64,000 nucleotides of DNA from Pseudoalteromonas holothuriae. Lineage in GTDB: Bacteria > Pseudomonadota > Gammaproteobacteria > Enterobacterales > Alteromonadaceae. The position numbers were made by a program, and so were the translations under genes. Within the stretch, counting starts at the first letter, position 1. Every line of letters starts with the position of its first letter. Positions 8,838 through 16,587 of this stretch are shown here, in pieces. The DNA lies in assembly GCF_945859825.1 (NCBI RefSeq), contig NZ_CAMAPC010000016.1, positions 39,254-103,253 on the forward strand, given 5' to 3'. The notes beneath the pieces are model-generated. The model saw only the letters and a list, made by a program, of their open reading frames with translations. It ran no database searches and was not told the origin of the DNA.

Positions 8838-9473
8838 ATGTTACAACTCAATGCACAAGTGTGCTCATATAGTAGTACTATGATCCAGCAAAAAATAAAA
8901 GGTATTATATTTGATTTAGATGGCACCTTGGTGAGTTCTGAACTGGATTTTCAGTTGATCAGAGCTCAAGTAGGTTGTCCTCGAGAGCAAGACTTGCTCG
9001 AATTTATTGCACAACTTCCATCTCCCTATATGCGCCAAGAAGCGATGAACATTGTTCATCAGCATGAAATGTTAGATGCACAAAACGCGCAACTCTTACC
9101 TGGTGTGTCGCACTGTCTTAAACGTTTAAGCGATATGCAGATACCGATGGCAATTGTGACACGAAACTTTAGCCGTGCTGCAAAGCTTAAAATTGAACAG
9201 TGCAATGTACCGATTTCATTGGTTTTAACACGTGACGATGCGCCTGCTAAACCAGATCCTAGTGGCTTACTTGATATCGCCAAACAGTGGCAGTTGTCGC
9301 CTCCTCATTGTATGTATGTTGGTGATTATTTGTATGATATTCAGGCGGCTCACAATGCTAAAATGCGCTCGTGCTTGTATGTGCCTGAAGACATGCCACA
9401 CTTCGCAAGTGAGTCACACCACATAATACGCAATTTCGATGAACTTCCTGAGCTTGTAAAGGCTTTTACCTAG
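8838..9473 (+). CDS. HAD-superfamily hydrolase (phosphatase, subfamily IA)
   Basis: 211 aa from ATG 8838, chosen because AGGG lies 7 bases upstream; ATG 8880 is a possible later start. Motif I is IIFDLDGTLVSS, motif II AIVTRNF, motif III the K in AKPDPSG, and motif IV VGDYLYDIQAA. This is a complete HAD phosphatase active site with a small helical cap, of the type seen in phosphoglycolate phosphatase and YqaB-like proteins. The substrate is not predictable. A conserved PxPSG-like signature suggests a sugar-phosphate or phosphoglycolate-like substrate. It stands alone upstream of the yebC-family gene. Confidence 0.88.
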   Translation: MLQLNAQVCSYSSTMIQQKIKGIIFDLDGTLVSSELDFQLIRAQVGCPREQDLLEFIAQLPSPYMRQEAMNIVHQHEMLDAQNAQLLPGVSHCLKRLSDMQIPMAIVTRNFSRAAKLKIEQCNVPISLVLTRDDAPAKPDPSGLLDIAKQWQLSPPHCMYVGDYLYDIQAAHNAKMRSCLYVPEDMPHFASESHHIIRNFDELPELVKAFT

Positions 9474-9561
9474 GTGACAATAGCAATCCCATCAAACGCT
9501 AGCCCAATGGCTCGAGTCTTGTTAAAATCTCGTCAATTTAATCTATAAAACGAGAATTAAG

Positions 9562-10287
9562 ATGGGCAGAGCATTTGAAGTCCGCAAAAACGCCATGGCA
9601 AAAACGGCGGCGGCAAAAACCAAAGTAAACTCAAAATATGGTAAAGAAATTTACGTAGTCGCAAAAAACGGTGGTGCTGACCCGGAAACAAATTTGTCTT
9701 TACGTCGTTTGATGGACAAAGCAAAGAAAGATCAAGTTCCAGCACACGTTATTGATAAAGCAATTGAAAAAGCAGCAGGCGGTGCGGGCGAAGATTATTC
9801 TACAGCGCGTTACGAGGGCTATGGTCCGGGTAATTGCATGGTGATTGTAGATTGCTTAACGGATAACCCTAATCGTACTATTAAAGATGTGCGCTTACCA
9901 TTTACTAAAACAGACTCAAAAATTGGTAACCCGGGCTGCGTGGCACATATGTTCGATCACTTCGCTATTTTAGGGTTTGATGGCGATGATGATGAAGCAG
10001 TATTAGAAGCGCTGATGATGGCTGACGTTGATGTTACCGATGTAGAACTTGAAGAAGGAAAAGTATCGGTATTTGCGCCTCACACAGAGTATTACAAAGC
10101 CAAAACAGCACTGACAGACGCATTTGAAGATATTAACTTTGAGATAGACGAAATTACATTCGTACCGCAAACACACATTGATATTACAGACCCTGATGAT
10201 ATTGCTAACTTTGAAAAGTTCATTGGCATGCTAGAAGACTGTGATGATGTGCAGAATGTGTATCATAATGCGATTGTAAAAGATTAA
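9562..10287 (+). CDS. YebC/PmpR-TACO1 family protein, YeeN type
   Basis: 241 aa. MGRAFEVRKNAMAKTAAAK at the N-terminus and the core motifs YGKEIYVVAKNGG, VPAHVIDKAIEKA, RYEGYGPG and NPNRTIKDVR identify the DUF28 family. The altered N-terminus matches the YeeN paralogue better than RuvC-linked YebC. Members are annotated as transcription regulators, and recent work connects them with relief of ribosome pausing (TACO1-like); which applies here is unknown. A strong rho-independent terminator follows 20 bases after the stop. Confidence 0.9.
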   Translation: MGRAFEVRKNAMAKTAAAKTKVNSKYGKEIYVVAKNGGADPETNLSLRRLMDKAKKDQVPAHVIDKAIEKAAGGAGEDYSTARYEGYGPGNCMVIVDCLTDNPNRTIKDVRLPFTKTDSKIGNPGCVAHMFDHFAILGFDGDDDEAVLEALMMADVDVTDVELEEGKVSVFAPHTEYYKAKTALTDAFEDINFEIDEITFVPQTHIDITDPDDIANFEKFIGMLEDCDDVQNVYHNAIVKD

Positions 10288-10307
10288 TTTCAATACTAAT
10301 AGTTTAA

Positions 10308-10333
10308 GCCGAGCAAGTTGCTCGGCTTTTTTA
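10308..10333 (+). terminator. Rho-independent terminator of the yebC-family gene
   Basis: Stem GCCGAGCA / TGCTCGGC (8 bp, 3-base loop) at 10308-10326 followed by a run of T (TTTTTTATT). Confidence 0.92.
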
Positions 10334-10355
10334 TTGTGTTTTTGGGGTAAATAGT

Positions 10356-10715
10356 ATGAGCAAGATAGTAAGCATGGATAACTCAGAGCATTATAAGTGG
10401 GGTGATGTGTGCGATGGCTGGCATTTAGCCACGACTAAAGGGCTCAGTGTGATTCAAGAGCGATTACCACCTAACGCACAAGAAGTCAGGCATTTTCATC
10501 ATTTTGCAGAGCAGTTTTTTTATATTTTAGATGGTAAAGCATGGCTAGAAGTCAATGGTGAGCAATTTATATTACTCAGTGGGCAGGGTATGCATGTGAG
10601 TGCTAACACCCCACACCAATTAAAGAACACCAGCCTTGAAACCTTAAATATGTTGGTGATCTCTACACCACCCAGCCATGGTGATCGCACCATAATTGAA
10701 GAAAAAGACGTGTGA
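10356..10715 (+). CDS. Single-domain cupin protein
   Basis: 119 aa. Cupin motif 1 appears as HFHHFAEQFFYILDGKA (two metal-ligand His and a Glu), motif 2 as G-x-HVSANTPHQLKN. The metal-binding residues are therefore intact. The short single cupin_2 fold is typical of small sensors, isomerases or dioxygenase-like proteins, so no specific reaction can be named. It has its own GGGG ribosome site and lies after a terminator, so it is monocistronic. Confidence 0.85.
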   Translation: MSKIVSMDNSEHYKWGDVCDGWHLATTKGLSVIQERLPPNAQEVRHFHHFAEQFFYILDGKAWLEVNGEQFILLSGQGMHVSANTPHQLKNTSLETLNMLVISTPPSHGDRTIIEEKDV

Positions 10716-11106
10716 TCTATGCATACTAAGTTAGTAAAATAATGATCGCTATAATTTACTGCGATACCTGCCTTATTGCTACCAAGTACGCGAAGAGCTT
10801 TTTTGAGCTAGCTACTTGTGATTGATGCTCAAATAGCAAACAAAAGTCATCGATATATAAAAATTGTATCTAAGTTATTGATACTTTTGTTGCTCGAATA
10901 ATGCGAGGAATGATCTTATTTCAAAAATAACAGGTTATGTATCGATAACTTGGTCACCAATACTCAGTCAGATGTTTGATTTTATAACCCATTATGTAAA
11001 CGCCAGTGTCTATTGATTTATAAGGCTTCATTAAGAGATTCTAACCTTCGTCAGGAAGACGGCAGGCGTATGTTTTGGTACTGCCGTGTTCTTAACTATC
11101 TGTGGC
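10716..11106. other. Convergent intergenic region, no gene seen
   Basis: 391 bp between the cupin gene (plus) and pxpA (minus). The only structure noticed is an inverted repeat ACGGCAG / CTGCCGT at about 11058-11088 with a 15-base loop, which could end the pxpA transcript but lacks a T run. No open frame with a ribosome site is present. Confidence 0.5.
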
Positions 11107-11841
11107 TTACTTACTCTGACTTAGTAAAATACTGATCTCTTTAATTTGTGCAATGCTAGCTTCATTGTCACCATGCACACATAAAGTGTCTGCTTGTAAA
11201 GGTAGTTGCTTACCAGAGCTGGTGGTTACACAGCCGTGCTGTACAAGTTGTTTAACTTGAGCCATAAGCGCTGTTTTATTATGTACTGCATTTGCTTTAG
11301 TTCTCGAAGTAAGCAGCCCTTCATCGGTATAAAGCCTATCGGCAAATGCTTCAAATAATAGTTGCACACCCAATTTAGCCGCTAACGTTCGATGAGCTTG
11401 TTGCTGAGCGCTTGCTAGTATCATCAGCTTTAACTCTTTAGGATAACTGGCAGTGGCTTTAATTATCGTGGTTAGTAGTGTTTCGTCCTTCATCATGTCG
11501 TTGTAGAGTGCGCCATGTGGTTTGATGTAGGTAAGTGAAAGCCCTTGAACTTGTGCCATACCATCAAGTGCTGCAACCTGATAATGAATGAGATTGGTTA
11601 ATGCGTCTGGGCTTATATTCATTGAACGACGCCCAAAGCCTTGCAAGTCAGGATAGCTTGGGTGCGCGCCAATCATAACTTGATGTTGTTTCGCAAGTTT
11701 TAGTGTGTTGCTAATAACGTCTGGATCACCTCCATGAAACCCACAAGCGATGTTAGCGCAGTCAATGACTGCCATAGCTTGTTCATCAAGGCCTACTTTC
11801 CAAGCACCAAAACTTTCTCCCAGATCACAGTTTAATAGCAT
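11107..11841 (-). CDS. pxpA: 5-oxoprolinase subunit A (LamB/YcsF family)
   Basis: 244 aa, the normal family length. Typical motifs: LNCDLGESFGAW at the N-terminus, ANIACGFHGGDP near residue 30, GAHPSYPD, YIKPHGALYNDM and CVHGDN near the end. PxpA works with PxpB and PxpC to cleave 5-oxoproline with ATP. Neither partner gene lies beside it here; instead it sits 8 bp downstream of the GH3 gene, with which it is probably cotranscribed. The missing neighbours are unusual, and the partners may be elsewhere in the genome. Confidence 0.92.
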   Translation of the reverse strand: MLLNCDLGESFGAWKVGLDEQAMAVIDCANIACGFHGGDPDVISNTLKLAKQHQVMIGAHPSYPDLQGFGRRSMNISPDALTNLIHYQVAALDGMAQVQGLSLTYIKPHGALYNDMMKDETLLTTIIKATASYPKELKLMILASAQQQAHRTLAAKLGVQLLFEAFADRLYTDEGLLTSRTKANAVHNKTALMAQVKQLVQHGCVTTSSGKQLPLQADTLCVHGDNEASIAQIKEISILLSQSK

Positions 11842-11849
11842 GGTTGTTC

Positions 11850-13688
11850 CTATTTTATGGTTACAGGTAATGCGCCATTAGCAGGTGCTAAACCCAATAT
11901 CACTTTTGCTAAAGCGGTAAAAGCAGGGCCTTTAACGTGTTCATCATTATCAACATCAATGTTGTAAGCATAACTTGCTAATACAGCATCACTGACAGGG
12001 GCAAATTGCTTTATCTCATAAGGCGCACGCAAACTAATAAATAAAGTTGGCTTGTGCTGCTTTTTGGCCGAACTTAATAGTGTCAGCAGCGCTTGAGGTT
12101 GCTGTTTGCGAGAAAGAGAGAACTTTTCTAGCCTGGTAACATCTTCCATGCCCCCAATTTCTACAGCGCTTTGTTGTGGGCTGGCATGTGCAGCTATCAC
12201 TACATCAGCGCTAGTAATATGTTGTTCGGCTACTTTTGGGTCAAAACCTTGCAAGCTGTTACAAGTTATCTGTAAAGGGGCTTTACTAAAGGTGTTAAGT
12301 GCTCGGCGCATGGCTTCACACTTGCGCATATCAGGCATAATTAAATGTAAACGTTGATGGGTTGCTGCGTTTAAAGGCAGTAATTGTTCATTTTTAACTT
12401 GGGTAATGGCTGCCAGCGCAAGTTCTGCTTCTAGTTTTCGATGTCCGGGGTTACCTAATGTGGCTTGAGCAATCGCGCTTGAATGATTGCTGGTATTTTT
12501 TAAATGACGTTGTTTAAGTCGGTTAATACGTGCCGCAGAACGATTAATTTCTTCACCATTGAGTTTGCCTTCTTGCACTGCTGAAGTCAGGGCATTTAAT
12601 AGTAGGTCTAACTGCTTGATATCATCAGGTGTACGAATTGCAATTGGCATAAGCGCAATATCTACACCTGCTTTGAAGGTTTCAATCACAGCAGATGTGG
12701 AATCAAAAAAGTCACTAATACCAGCCATATCAAGTGCATCGGTGATCACAACGCCTTGATAGTTTAACTTAACACGTAGCAAGTCATGCATAATAGCGCG
12801 CGACATCGTGGCGGGTTTTAGCATTTGCTCACCATGTTTGTTTGCTAGCGTACTACTATCAAGTTCAGGATACTGAATGTGTGCCGTCATGATCATACCC
12901 GGCGCATTGGTATTTATCACCGCTTGAAAAGGCGCTAAGTCATTTTTCCAAATAGTGTGTTTATCATGGTCCACTCTTGGCAGTCCAGTATGGCTATCAA
13001 CGTGCGTATCACCATGGCCCGGGAAATGTTTTAGCGCTGAAATAACATTTTGTTGTTCAAAGGCTTTAACTTGAGCGGCTCCTAATTTTGCCACCGTGTC
13101 TGGGTTTTCAGAAAAGGAGCGTACATTGATCACTGGATTGTCAGCGTTCATATTGACATCAACCGTTGGCGCAAAATTTACATTAATACCAAGGCTATTG
13201 AGTTCTTTACCGATGACAGTTGCAACGCTGCTGGCATAGTGTGTGCCATGTTTTGGATAGGTCGCACCAATACTCATATTACCGGTAAATGAGGTGGCTT
13301 GTTCACGATTTATACGTGCCACACGGCCACCTTCTTGATCGATGGCAATAAAGAGTGGGTGAGGGTATTGGGCTTGTTTTGCTGCATGTTGCAGTTGGTT
13401 GTTTAAATTAACAATTTGCTCAGTATTGGCGGTATTTTCTGAAAATAGAATAACCCCGCCGATGTGATATTTACTGATCACGTCAGCCAACTGATTGGGT
13501 AATCGGGTCATGGGTTCACGACATGATTTACTCTTTCCTTGGCTGCAAAAGTAGCGAAAGTCTAACATTAACTTTTGGCCTAACTGAACTTCTAATGGCT
13601 GTTCTGAGCGTATTGAAGCCGCTGATGTATTGCAAATGGTCATGGCGAAAAAGATACCTAGTGGTTTTAAAAGCCTAAAGCACGTCAT
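11850..13688 (-). CDS. Exported glycoside hydrolase family 3 beta-N-acetylhexosaminidase-like enzyme
   Basis: 612 aa with an N-terminal signal peptide (hydrophobic to about residue 24). The GH3 catalytic domain shows IDQEGGRVARI, NFAPTVDVN and the NagZ-type motif ALKHFPGHGDT near residue 215, which includes the catalytic His-Asp dyad loop. The probable nucleophile Asp lies in VITDALDMAGI near 318. About 230 further residues form a C-terminal domain absent from cytosolic NagZ (about 340 aa), as in secreted chitobiase/NagZ-like GH3 enzymes. It likely trims N-acetylhexosamine from chitin or peptidoglycan fragments outside the cytoplasm. It is followed closely by pxpA. Confidence 0.9.
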   Translation of the reverse strand: MTCFRLLKPLGIFFAMTICNTSAASIRSEQPLEVQLGQKLMLDFRYFCSQGKSKSCREPMTRLPNQLADVISKYHIGGVILFSENTANTEQIVNLNNQLQHAAKQAQYPHPLFIAIDQEGGRVARINREQATSFTGNMSIGATYPKHGTHYASSVATVIGKELNSLGINVNFAPTVDVNMNADNPVINVRSFSENPDTVAKLGAAQVKAFEQQNVISALKHFPGHGDTHVDSHTGLPRVDHDKHTIWKNDLAPFQAVINTNAPGMIMTAHIQYPELDSSTLANKHGEQMLKPATMSRAIMHDLLRVKLNYQGVVITDALDMAGISDFFDSTSAVIETFKAGVDIALMPIAIRTPDDIKQLDLLLNALTSAVQEGKLNGEEINRSAARINRLKQRHLKNTSNHSSAIAQATLGNPGHRKLEAELALAAITQVKNEQLLPLNAATHQRLHLIMPDMRKCEAMRRALNTFSKAPLQITCNSLQGFDPKVAEQHITSADVVIAAHASPQQSAVEIGGMEDVTRLEKFSLSRKQQPQALLTLLSSAKKQHKPTLFISLRAPYEIKQFAPVSDAVLASYAYNIDVDNDEHVKGPAFTALAKVILGLAPANGALPVTIK

Positions 13689-13770
13689 ATAAATTAATAG
13701 TTATTGTCTTTATAATGGCTAATTTAGCATTAACCGCAGGTGATTGATAACCTAAGGCGATGATCATCAC

Positions 13771-15099
13771 TTACTCCACGTTATACGGTAATGCTAATAA
13801 TGCACAGCAACCTGTTTGTTGGGGTCTATTATGCAAAGATAAACGGCCATTGTGTGCTTCTGCTATTTGTTGACACAACACCAAACCAATGCCTGAACCA
13901 TGCTGTTTTGTGCTGTAAAATGGTACAAATAAATTATCAGAATTACCAATGCCAGCGCCATTATCACACACTCGAATTCTAATTTGCTGGCCAACAAACT
14001 CCCACTCAATATCAATTTTACACTTACGCTCACTTTGCTGTGCAGCGTCTTGTGCATTCTTAAATAGGTTGATTAGTAGCTGCTCTATTTGTACTGCGTC
14101 AATGTGAAGTATGACATCACTTTTTAGTATTATGTTAAATTCACAGTTATTAAAAGGTTGTTGGCAATTGCTTAGTAATTTTTGTAATGAGCAGGGCTTA
14201 CAATTTGGCTCGGGTAATCTGGCTAATTGATTGTAGCTTTCAATAAATTGCCCTAAGTCGCTTGCGCGTTTGCCAATAAATTCTAAGTTATCGGTAATAT
14301 TACTTTTAAGCGCTATATCACTTTGTTTGTTGATTATTTTGATCAAGGTCTGTGAAATAGATGCAATGGGAGAAAGTGAATTGTTGATCTCATGGCTCAT
14401 TACTTTTATCAATCGTTGCCATGCATTACGTTCTTCGTGTCTGAGCAGCGAATGAACATCTGTTACAAATACCAACTTATACGTTTTTCCTTCACTTAAG
14501 TAGTGCTCCACATGTAAGTTAAAGCGTTTTGATTGTAACCCCATTGGCAGCTCAATCACTTTATTTTGGCCTTCGCTAAGCGCATTCACGGGTACTAGCT
14601 CTTTAGGTAACTTAATGAATGAGTTATTGCTATCAAGCGAAAATAATTTTTGTGCTGCTGGGTTATATAGCTGAACATGTTGTTGCTCATCAATGGCTAA
14701 AATAGCGACATCAATGTGTTCGAGTACGGTTTGCACCAGTTGCTGCGACTCGACCGACTGCCAGCGCTGCGCGCTTAGTCGCTGTGCTAGGCGGTTAATT
14801 GCGCTAAAAAGCGGTGCTAATTCATGCTCATATTGCCCAGCTCGTGCTCGTAAGCTGTAATCACCTTGTGCGAGTGCCTCTATAAGGTTAGTTTGTGTAC
14901 GCAGTTGATACACGACTTTTTGCCTGATATGAACACCACTCCAAATGATCATAATGGTGCCAAGTAAAGCGCATAATGCAATCAGCCAAACTGAGATGTC
15001 TGTGTACAGCATAGTGATTATCAGCAGCAGCAACAAAGGTATTGCAGTTGCTAGATAAATCATACTTAGCTGAGTTTCGTAGGGGGTGTGTTTAGGCAT
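13771..15099 (-). CDS. Membrane sensor histidine kinase (NtrY-like)
   Basis: 442 aa. Two adjacent hydrophobic helices (residues about 12-32 and 36-56) are separated by almost no periplasmic loop, so it may sense within the membrane. A HAMP-like region and a PAS domain (residues about 115-215, with IDVAILAIDEQQHVQLYNP) follow. The phospho-acceptor is H236 in VMSHEINNSLSPI. The ATPase domain has N-box LFKNAQDAA, DNGAGIG and GSGIGLVLCQQI. It lies 17 bp downstream of the NtrC-type regulator gene and must be its cognate kinase. The putative stimulus is connected with the ABC efflux pump encoded in the same operon. Confidence 0.93.
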   Translation of the reverse strand: MPKHTPYETQLSMIYLATAIPLLLLLIITMLYTDISVWLIALCALLGTIMIIWSGVHIRQKVVYQLRTQTNLIEALAQGDYSLRARAGQYEHELAPLFSAINRLAQRLSAQRWQSVESQQLVQTVLEHIDVAILAIDEQQHVQLYNPAAQKLFSLDSNNSFIKLPKELVPVNALSEGQNKVIELPMGLQSKRFNLHVEHYLSEGKTYKLVFVTDVHSLLRHEERNAWQRLIKVMSHEINNSLSPIASISQTLIKIINKQSDIALKSNITDNLEFIGKRASDLGQFIESYNQLARLPEPNCKPCSLQKLLSNCQQPFNNCEFNIILKSDVILHIDAVQIEQLLINLFKNAQDAAQQSERKCKIDIEWEFVGQQIRIRVCDNGAGIGNSDNLFVPFYSTKQHGSGIGLVLCQQIAEAHNGRLSLHNRPQQTGCCALLALPYNVE

Positions 15100-15116
15100 T
15101 ATGAATTTCCTAGGCG

Positions 15117-16502
15117 TTATTTACCCGCTTTATTTAAACGACGATAGAACGTGCTTCGGCTTAAGCCCAAAGACTGTGCTGCAGCGACGGCATCCCCGTC
15201 ATAAAATGCCAGCCTTCGCACCAGTGCATCTTGCTCTATTTCATTCAAAGTAAGGTGTGCAGTATCCACAGTACAATATGGATGTATTTCTACATGCTTT
15301 GGTTGTTGCACTGGCGTTAGGTTTAGGTGTTCGGCATCTATGTGCTCTGTTGGCGCTAAAATATGAGCGCGCTCCATAATGTGTGCTAACTCTCTCACAT
15401 TCCCGGGCCAGTGGTAGTCTTGTAATGCACGCTGTGCTTGAGCGGTTAATGTACGCCCCTGCGCGGCATATTTTTCTATAACGCGGCCTAAAAAATAATG
15501 CGCTAAAGGCAAAATATCTGCTATTCGTTCACGTAAAGGTGGAATATGTATTTGTACGGTATTAATACGATATAACAAGTCTTTACGAAACTCCCCCGTT
15601 GCAACAGCATGGGTGAGGTCAGCGTTCGTTGCGGCAACTAACCGTATATCAACTGATTGAGTTTTACTGGCCCCTACTTTTTCAAACTGCTTTTCTTCAA
15701 GTACGCGTAATAATTTTGCTTGTTGTGAGTAGGGAGTGTTGGCTATTTCATCTAAAAATAACGTTCCTTCGTCGGCTAATTCAAACCGGCCAATACGCTG
15801 CGATTTGGCATCGGTAAAAGCGCCTTTTACATGGCCAAACATTTCACTTTCAAACAAACTTTCACTGACTGCACCCATGTTAACGCTGATCAGTTGCTCT
15901 TCTTTGCGTGTTGATAGGTCGTGCAAATAGCGAGCAAACAAGCTTTTTCCTGTACCATTTTCGCCAGTAAGTAATACGCTTACATCGCTTTTAGCCACTT
16001 GCGATAGTGTGGCGAGCACTTGTTTTATTTGTACTGAATGGGCAATTAACCCTGAAATAAAACCCAGTTCGTTTTGCAGTAGCTGATTATGTACAGCCAG
16101 TTTTTGGCTGCGCTTGTTGGCTTTAGCCAATTGTAATTGTGTGCGCACAATCGTGATCAGTCGTTCGTTTTCCCATGGTTTTTGCACAAAATCATTGGCA
16201 CCGTGCTGCATGGCTTTAACTGCTATTTCAATGCTGCCCCACCCTGTAATTGCAAGAATGGGCAGTTGCTCATCATCTAGTCTTAATTGTTGAATGAGCG
16301 CCAAGCCCTCTTCAGCCGAAGTGGTATCTTGGGTAAAGTTAAGGTCGGTGATCACCATACTAAAGGTATGACTTTTTAACAGCTGTTTGGCGATGATCGG
16401 GCTATTTGCTTGTAAGCTGGGGTAGCCTTCTTCCATCAGCAATAGACTTAGTGCATGCCTTATGCCTTCATCATCATCAATAATTAAAATTGGATTGCTC
16501 AT
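15117..16502 (-). CDS. Sigma-54-dependent NtrC-family response regulator
   Basis: 461 aa. The receiver domain has D9-D11 and phospho-acceptor D53 (MVITDLNF). The AAA+ domain has Walker A GENGTGKS near residue 180, the sigma-54 contact loop GAFTDA, and Walker B GTLFLDEIAN. A Fis-type helix-turn-helix (DAVAAAQSLGLSRSTFYRRL) closes the protein. The family activates sigma-54 promoters from upstream sites. A matching sigma-54 promoter with two dyads lies ahead of the first gene of this operon, so it is probably its target. Confidence 0.95.
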   Translation of the reverse strand: MSNPILIIDDDEGIRHALSLLLMEEGYPSLQANSPIIAKQLLKSHTFSMVITDLNFTQDTTSAEEGLALIQQLRLDDEQLPILAITGWGSIEIAVKAMQHGANDFVQKPWENERLITIVRTQLQLAKANKRSQKLAVHNQLLQNELGFISGLIAHSVQIKQVLATLSQVAKSDVSVLLTGENGTGKSLFARYLHDLSTRKEEQLISVNMGAVSESLFESEMFGHVKGAFTDAKSQRIGRFELADEGTLFLDEIANTPYSQQAKLLRVLEEKQFEKVGASKTQSVDIRLVAATNADLTHAVATGEFRKDLLYRINTVQIHIPPLRERIADILPLAHYFLGRVIEKYAAQGRTLTAQAQRALQDYHWPGNVRELAHIMERAHILAPTEHIDAEHLNLTPVQQPKHVEIHPYCTVDTAHLTLNEIEQDALVRRLAFYDGDAVAAAQSLGLSRSTFYRRLNKAGK

Positions 16503-16587
16503 AAATATTTGTTAATCACGCGCTTAGATGAGTTTAGTGTACGACAAAGCGCAGCAAATATAAAAACTACGCTGTGTCGGTATGTTG

